Assembly (NCBI RefSeq): GCF_011682145.1
Contig: NZ_WHJH01000004.1
Span: 62,001-126,000 of the forward strand
DNA from: Massilia mucilaginosa
GTDB taxonomy: Bacteria > Pseudomonadota > Gammaproteobacteria > Burkholderiales > Burkholderiaceae_D
DNA: 64,000 nt
Direction: 5' to 3'
The notes below the pieces were generated by a model. The model saw only the letters and a list, made by a program, of their open reading frames with translations. It searched no databases and was not told the DNA's origin. Below, piece after piece: positions 59,480-64,000 of this stretch (its first letter is position 1; each line of letters starts with the position of its first letter). Made by a program: the position numbers and the translations under genes.

Positions 59480-60619
59480 ATGACCCTGACTAAGAAAATC
59501 GGTACTCTGAGCGCAATCGGCTTCGCCATGCTGGCAGCACAAGCATCGGCACAAGACCAATTCGTGAATCCAGAGTGGGCGAACAGCGCCACCTACATTG
59601 GTGCCGGTATCGGCCAGACGCGCAGCTACACCAAAGCGGCTCCGGTCATCAAAAACCTGAACGCCCAGGGCGGGTTTGTCAATTCGTGGAGTTCCGACGA
59701 AAAAGACATGGGTTACAAATTGTTCGTTGGTAAGCAACTGAGCCGCTACTTCGCTGTGGAAGCTGGTTTCTTTGATCTGGGCAACTTCAACGTCCATACC
59801 CGTAACAACCTGGGCGGCGTTGTGAACGCTGAACAGAAGTACAAAGGCGTGAACCTGGACCTGATCGCGCAAGTGCCGATGAGCGAGCGTTTCTCGGTCT
59901 ACGGCCGTGCCGGTATGCACTACACCAAAGCAACGACCCAATTCTCGGGTAACCGCGCTGTTGGCCTGTTCGCTGGCGAATCGAGCGAGAAGAAGCTGAA
60001 CCCGAAATTCGGCGTTGGCCTGGAATACAAATTCACCGAAGCGCTGGCTCTGCGCGCCGAAGCTGAAAACTATCGCATCGACGACGCACTGCGCAGCAAC
60101 GGCAACACCAAGATGTACTCGCTGAACCTGGTCTACAAACTGGGTCGTCCGGCAGCATCGGCACCAATGCCGGCACCAGCCCCGGCGCCAATGCCGGAAG
60201 CGACGCCAGCACCGGCGCCGGCACCAATGCCAGCACCAGCACCGGCCCCAGTGCCAGTGTCGGAAAAAGTCTCGTTCGCTGCTGAAGCCCTGTTCGACTT
60301 CGACAAATCGGTTGTCAAGCCAGAAGGCAAAGCAGCTCTGGACGATCTGCTGAACAAGCTGCAAGGCATGAACACCGAAGTCATGGTCACCGTCGGCCAC
60401 ACCGATTCGGTGGGTTCCGATGCTTACAACCAGAAACTGTCGCTGCGCCGCGCTGAAGCTGTCAAAGCTTACATCGTGTCGAAAGGTGTTGAAACCTCGC
60501 GCGTCTACACCGAAGGCAAGGGCGAGACCCAGCCAGTTGCAGAAAACAACTCGGCAGAAGGCCGCGCTAAAAACCGTCGCGTGACGGTTGAAGTGGTCGG
60601 TACCCGTACTGCCAAGTAA
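59480..60619 (+). CDS. OmpA-family outer-membrane protein 1
   Basis: The 379-residue protein has a signal peptide cut after ASA (about 24), an eight-strand OmpA-type barrel (about 28-215), a Pro/Ala/Met-rich hinge (about 220-260) and a peptidoglycan-binding OmpA C-domain (FDFDKSVVKPEGK, GHTDSVGSDAYNQKLSLRRAEAV, NRRVTVEV). It anchors the outer membrane to the wall. Codon use is strongly biased toward GCT, GGT and CGT, unlike the GC-ending choices of its paralogue at 62284, which suggests a very abundant protein. A terminator follows. Confidence 0.95.
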   Translation: MTLTKKIGTLSAIGFAMLAAQASAQDQFVNPEWANSATYIGAGIGQTRSYTKAAPVIKNLNAQGGFVNSWSSDEKDMGYKLFVGKQLSRYFAVEAGFFDLGNFNVHTRNNLGGVVNAEQKYKGVNLDLIAQVPMSERFSVYGRAGMHYTKATTQFSGNRAVGLFAGESSEKKLNPKFGVGLEYKFTEALALRAEAENYRIDDALRSNGNTKMYSLNLVYKLGRPAASAPMPAPAPAPMPEATPAPAPAPMPAPAPAPVPVSEKVSFAAEALFDFDKSVVKPEGKAALDDLLNKLQGMNTEVMVTVGHTDSVGSDAYNQKLSLRRAEAVKAYIVSKGVETSRVYTEGKGETQPVAENNSAEGRAKNRRVTVEVVGTRTAK

Positions 60620-60633
60620 TCCTTCGCTTCACT

Positions 60634-60671
60634 AAAAAGCCGCCGCGCCCCTTGGGGCCGGCGGCTTTTTT
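60634..60671 (+). terminator. Intrinsic terminator after OmpA 1
   Basis: AAAAAGCCGCC...CCCC-TT-GGGG...GGCGGCTTTTTT forms a long GC stem with a six-T tail, 15 bases after the stop codon. Confidence 0.9.
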
Positions 60672-60819
60672 GCATTTTCGGTCGAAAGTGTTGTTGGAGT
60701 AATGAAAATTCTCCATTTAAAAATTCTACGTACGGTTCCGCACGGAGTGGAGAGTGGCAACAGGCAATAGTGAAGGACGTTGCCGTTGTCCGGCCACAAG
60801 CTCACCCGAAGGAATCATA

Positions 60820-62253
60820 ATGAATATCAGAAAACACGCGAACGTCCTCATGTGCGCCGCAGGATTGCTCGCCGTCTCCTTCCTCGCCGCTTGCGGCGGG
60901 GGCGGGGACCAGGGACGCGACCCGATTCTCGGCCAGCCGGCCGCCGCCCTGGTCAGCGTTGCCGTCACACCAGCGAGCGCCACCGTGCTGACCGCCGACA
61001 CGCGCCAGTTCACCGCCACCGCCACCTATGCCGATGGTTCCTCGCGCGACGTGACGGCCGATGCGGCCTGGCTGTCCGCCTCGCCCGGCATTGCCGGCGT
61101 GACCCCGTCCAAAGGCCTGGCCACCGGCATCAGCGCCGGCAGCGCCGCCATCAGCGCCACCTTTTCCAGCAAAACCGGGGCCGCCACCCTGGTCGTGACG
61201 ACGCCGCTGCCGCCACCGCCGCCCGTGGTCACCTTGACCTCGATCACCGTCACGCCGTCGAGCGCGACCATTGCGCCCGGCGCGACCCAGCAATTTATCG
61301 CTGTCGGCAATTACTCGGATAAATCGACCGCCATCATCACCAACTCAGTGACCTGGAGTTCGGGCACGACCGCCAACGGCACCATCCTGCCGTCCGGCAT
61401 GGCGACCGGCGTCGCGGCCGGTATCACCACCATCAGCGCCAGCAGCGGCGGCCAGAGCGCCGGCGCCGTGCTCACCGTCAGCGTGCCGCCCGTGGTGCCG
61501 GTGATCCCGCCGGTTGTCGTACCGCCCGTTGTTCCACCGGTTGTGCCGCCAGTCGTGGTGCCACCTGTAACGCCGCCAGTCGTTCCGCCAGTCGTCGAGC
61601 CACCGGTCACGCCGCCAGTCGTTCCCCCAGTCGTTCCGCCAGTCGTTCCGCCAGCGGCCGACATCAGCCTTGGCCGTGCCGCCAGCTTCGCCGTCCTCGC
61701 CGGTACCTCGATCACCAATAATTCCGGTGGCACCACCCTGGTGACCGGCGACGTCGGCTCCCCATCGCAAACCACCGCGCCGGTCCAGTCCGCCGGTTAC
61801 GCCAATTACAGCTCGGGCCAGATCCTGGCCGGCGCCCTGGCCGACTTGCAGGTTGCGGTGACCAGCGCCAATGCGCAAACCTGCACCGTCAATTCCGCCT
61901 CGGGCATCGATCTCGGCGGCCTGGTGCTCAAGCCGGGCGTGTACTGCTATGCCGGCGCCATCAGCATCACCGGCACCTTTACCATGGACGGCCCGGGCGT
62001 CTACATCTTCCGCACCGCGTCCACGCTCAACAGCACGGCCAACGCCGTGGTGGCGCTGACCGGCGGCGCTTCCGCTGGCAGCGTGTACTGGATTCCGGCC
62101 GGACCGACCACCCTGGGCGCGAACGGCGTCTTCAAGGGATCGATCCTGAGCCAGTCGGCCGCCATTACCGTCGGCGACAACACGACCCTGCAAAGCGGCC
62201 GTACGCTCAGCGGCGCCGCGGTCACCCTGCGCAATAACCAGATCAGCAAATAA
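60820..62253 (+). CDS. Big2-domain lipoprotein with ice-binding-like (DUF3494) domain
   Basis: I use the ATG at 60820, after CCGAAGGAATC; 477 residues. It is a lipoprotein (FLAAC, C25). Two bacterial Ig-like Big2 domains follow (SVAVTPASATVLTADTRQFTA and SITVTPSSATIAPGATQQFIA). A Pro-Val linker (about 227-280) leads to a C-terminal domain (about 285-477: LGRAASFAVLAGTSITN, LGGLVLKPGVYCY, GPGVYIFRTASTL, LRNNQISK) typical of DUF3494 ice-binding proteins and adhesins. It is likely a surface-displayed adhesive or ice-binding protein; actual ice binding is unproven. Confidence 0.88.
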   Translation: MNIRKHANVLMCAAGLLAVSFLAACGGGGDQGRDPILGQPAAALVSVAVTPASATVLTADTRQFTATATYADGSSRDVTADAAWLSASPGIAGVTPSKGLATGISAGSAAISATFSSKTGAATLVVTTPLPPPPPVVTLTSITVTPSSATIAPGATQQFIAVGNYSDKSTAIITNSVTWSSGTTANGTILPSGMATGVAAGITTISASSGGQSAGAVLTVSVPPVVPVIPPVVVPPVVPPVVPPVVVPPVTPPVVPPVVEPPVTPPVVPPVVPPVVPPAADISLGRAASFAVLAGTSITNNSGGTTLVTGDVGSPSQTTAPVQSAGYANYSSGQILAGALADLQVAVTSANAQTCTVNSASGIDLGGLVLKPGVYCYAGAISITGTFTMDGPGVYIFRTASTLNSTANAVVALTGGASAGSVYWIPAGPTTLGANGVFKGSILSQSAAITVGDNTTLQSGRTLSGAAVTLRNNQISK

Positions 62254-62283
62254 GCCGGCCTTCCATTTTTCCGAAAGAACATC

Positions 62284-63426
62284 ATGACATTAGCAAAACA
62301 TATCGGCGCCCTGAGCGTCATCGGCTGCGCCCTGCTGGCGAGCCAGGCAGCCCGGGCCGACGAGCCTTTCGTCAATCCGGAGTGGGCCAACAGCGCGTGG
62401 TACATCGGCGCCGGCCTCGGCCAGTCGCGCGCCAATATCGACAATGAACGCCTGACGCGCAGCCTGACCGCCAACGGCGCCAGCCTGTCGTCCTTCAAGG
62501 TCGACGAGCGCGAGCTGGCCTATAAACTGTACGTCGGCAAGCAGCTGAACCGCTACTTCGCGCTCGAGGCCGGCTTTTTCGACCTCGGCAAGTTCGGCTT
62601 CGACGCCACCACCTCGCAAAATGGCCGGCTGGTGGGCGAAGCGGGTTTCCGCGGCGTCAACATGGACCTGGTCGGTCAGCTGCCGCTGTCCGAGCGCTTC
62701 TCGGTGCTGGGCCGGGTCGGCATGAATTACGCCAAGGCCAGCACCCATTTCAGCGGCAACCGCCTGTTCGCGGTGACCAATCCCAACCCGAGCGAGCGCA
62801 AGCTCAATGCCAAGGCCGGACTGGGACTGGAATACAAATTCAGCGAAGCGCTGGCGCTGCGCGCTGAAGTCGAGCGTTACCGCGTCAACGATGCCGTCGG
62901 CAATCGCGGCGATGTCGACCTGGCGTCGGTGAGCCTGGTGTACAAGCTCGGACGTCCCGCGGCGAGCCGCCCGGTACCCGTCACGCCGGTGGCGCCTGCC
63001 GCGCCAAGCGTGACGCCGGCGCCGGCCATTGTCCAGCCGGCCCCGGCCGCGCCGGTGCTTGTATCGGAAAAAGTATCGTTCGCCGCCGAAGCGCTGTTCG
63101 ACTTCGACAAGTCGGTGGTCAAGCCGGCAGGCAAGGCTGCCCTCGACGATCTGCTGGGCAAGCTGCAAGGCATGAACACTGAAGTGATGGTTACCGTCGG
63201 CCACACCGACTCGGTCGGTTCGGACGCCTACAACCAGAAGCTGTCGATGCGCCGCGCCGAAGCGGTCAAAGCCTACATCGCGTCGAAAGGCGTCGACAGC
63301 GCGCGCATCTACACCGAAGGCAAGGGCGAATCGCAACCGGTGGCCGATAACAACAGCGCCGAAGGGCGCGCCAAAAACCGCCGCGTGACGGTGGAAGTGG
63401 TCGGCACCCGCAGCGTCAACAAGTAA
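62284..63426 (+). CDS. OmpA-family outer-membrane protein 2
   Basis: The 380-residue paralogue of the protein at 59480 has the same opening after the signal peptide (FVNPEWANSAWYIGAG) and a nearly identical C-terminal OmpA domain (FDFDKSVVKPAGK, GHTDSVGSDAYNQKLSMRRAEAV). The barrel differs more and the hinge is shorter (PVTPVAPAAPSVTPAPA). Codon use is the GC-rich average of the window. It follows the lipoprotein gene by 30 bases, so both are probably co-transcribed. Confidence 0.95.
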   Translation: MTLAKHIGALSVIGCALLASQAARADEPFVNPEWANSAWYIGAGLGQSRANIDNERLTRSLTANGASLSSFKVDERELAYKLYVGKQLNRYFALEAGFFDLGKFGFDATTSQNGRLVGEAGFRGVNMDLVGQLPLSERFSVLGRVGMNYAKASTHFSGNRLFAVTNPNPSERKLNAKAGLGLEYKFSEALALRAEVERYRVNDAVGNRGDVDLASVSLVYKLGRPAASRPVPVTPVAPAAPSVTPAPAIVQPAPAAPVLVSEKVSFAAEALFDFDKSVVKPAGKAALDDLLGKLQGMNTEVMVTVGHTDSVGSDAYNQKLSMRRAEAVKAYIASKGVDSARIYTEGKGESQPVADNNSAEGRAKNRRVTVEVVGTRSVNK

Positions 63427-63563
63427 TCCACCCGCAACAATTGCTTGACCGGGGGCAGAGCCCGGCCTGACCCGCCTTGTCCATTCTTTCCCACGCAGGG
63501 CGGGAATGGCCGCAGCGGGACTTTTCCGTTGTAATTAAGTACAATGTTGCCAATCTTTAAGTC

Positions 63564-63579
63564 GTTATGTTCGCTATCG
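63564..63579 (+). promoter_or_regulatory. GTTATGTTCGCTATCG motif upstream of the second lipoprotein gene
   Basis: This shares 15 of 16 bases with the motif at 59333. A GCACA-N4-TGTGC dyad follows at about 63580. It marks a likely promoter region of the next cassette. Confidence 0.4.
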
Positions 63580-63662
63580 CACAGAATTGTGCGTTGCGGA
63601 AGACAATCATGTTGAATACATCTCGTAACGACGAGAAATTTTCATTCCCCAAGGAAGATTTA

Positions 63663-64000
63663 ATGAACATCCAAAAACATACAAGAACTTTGCTCTGCGC
63701 AACCGGCTTGCTGGCTGCGGCGGTGCTCGCCGCGTGCGGCGGCAGCAGCGACAACGGCCGTGATCCGATCCTGGGCCTGCCGGCTGCGGAACTGGTCAGC
63801 GTCAGCGTTACCCCGGCCACGGCCACTGTCCTGGTTGGTGCCAGCCAGCAATTCATGGCCACCGCCAGCTATGCCGACGGCACCTCGCGCAACGTGACGG
63901 CCCTGTCGACCTGGGCCTCGGCCTCGCCGGCCATCGCCCGCGTCACCCCTGCGGGTGGCCTGGCAACCGGCCTGACCCCGGGCAGCGCAGCCATTACCGC
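63663..64000 (+). CDS. Big2-domain lipoprotein, 3'-truncated by the window edge
   Basis: An AAGGAAG site precedes the ATG at 63663. The 112 visible residues have a lipobox (VLAAC, C25), then GRDPILGLPAAELVSVSVTPATATVLVGASQQF, which matches the lipoprotein at 60820 nearly residue by residue (GRDPILGQPAAALVSVAVTP). It is the second lipoprotein of a duplicated OmpA-lipoprotein cassette. Whether it also carries an ice-binding-like domain cannot be seen. Confidence 0.9.
   Translation, partial: MNIQKHTRTLLCATGLLAAAVLAACGGSSDNGRDPILGLPAAELVSVSVTPATATVLVGASQQFMATASYADGTSRNVTALSTWASASPAIARVTPAGGLATGLTPGSAAIT

Overview
The window is high-GC DNA with long, tightly packed genes. It looks like a chromosomal segment of a Gram-negative betaproteobacterium, most likely Oxalobacteraceae (Massilia/Duganella/Janthinobacterium type). 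The reasons are a tandem pair of cyanophycin synthetases, large TonB-dependent receptors, an AhpC/AhpF pair, periplasm-directed glycoside hydrolases and dispersed TGTCAGACCTGACA repeats. The assignment is inferred from gene content, not from a marker gene. No rRNA, tRNA, CRISPR array or complete insertion sequence was seen.

Layout. 1-3327: the 3' part of a large RTX/cadherin-like secreted protein, cut by the left edge. 3600-4129: a two-gene toxin-antitoxin-like pair. 4475-6760: ahpC-ahpF peroxide defence. 6826-14383 (minus strand): an aldehyde dehydrogenase and TonB receptor, then a pullulanase lipoprotein. 14557-14956: an array of a 24-bp repeat. 15005-16559: a cdsA-plsC lipid pair. 16976-25182: a cyanophycin module, with cphA' and cphA divergent from an ABC transporter and DUF1854 gene. 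25256-32748: a patatin autotransporter, a hipB/truncated-hipA remnant, an exonuclease, a DUF885 metallopeptidase and a glycosyltransferase.

32711-58750 is one large L-arabinose locus. It holds a TonB receptor, a GPH symporter, a cytoplasmic GH43, a mutarotase and a lactonase. It continues with arabonate dehydratase, an FAH-family AraD1-like enzyme, a 2-oxoglutarate-semialdehyde dehydrogenase, an SDR sugar dehydrogenase, exported GH51/GH43/GH127 enzymes, a ytfQRT-yjfF type furanose ABC importer, another GH43 and a LysR regulator. Together they explain arabinan and arabinofuranoside cleavage outside the cytoplasm, uptake across both membranes, and oxidation of L-arabinose to 2-oxoglutarate without phosphorylation. 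A decayed MbcA/RES toxin-antitoxin locus lies in the middle.

The strongest regulatory signal is an operator-promoter module repeated four times with identical internal spacing: CGATAYC-N6-GRTATCR, N15, TGATTGGA (containing the -35 box), N18, TANNAT. It precedes both TonB receptors, the arabonate dehydratase operon and ytfQ. A related sequence precedes the lysR gene, so the LysR protein is the likely regulator. The first TonB receptor, 20 kb away, would therefore belong to the arabinose regulon, perhaps with the aldehyde dehydrogenase behind it.

59480-64000: a twice-repeated cassette of an OmpA-like protein followed by a Big2-domain lipoprotein. The first lipoprotein ends in an ice-binding-like (DUF3494) domain; the second runs off the right edge.
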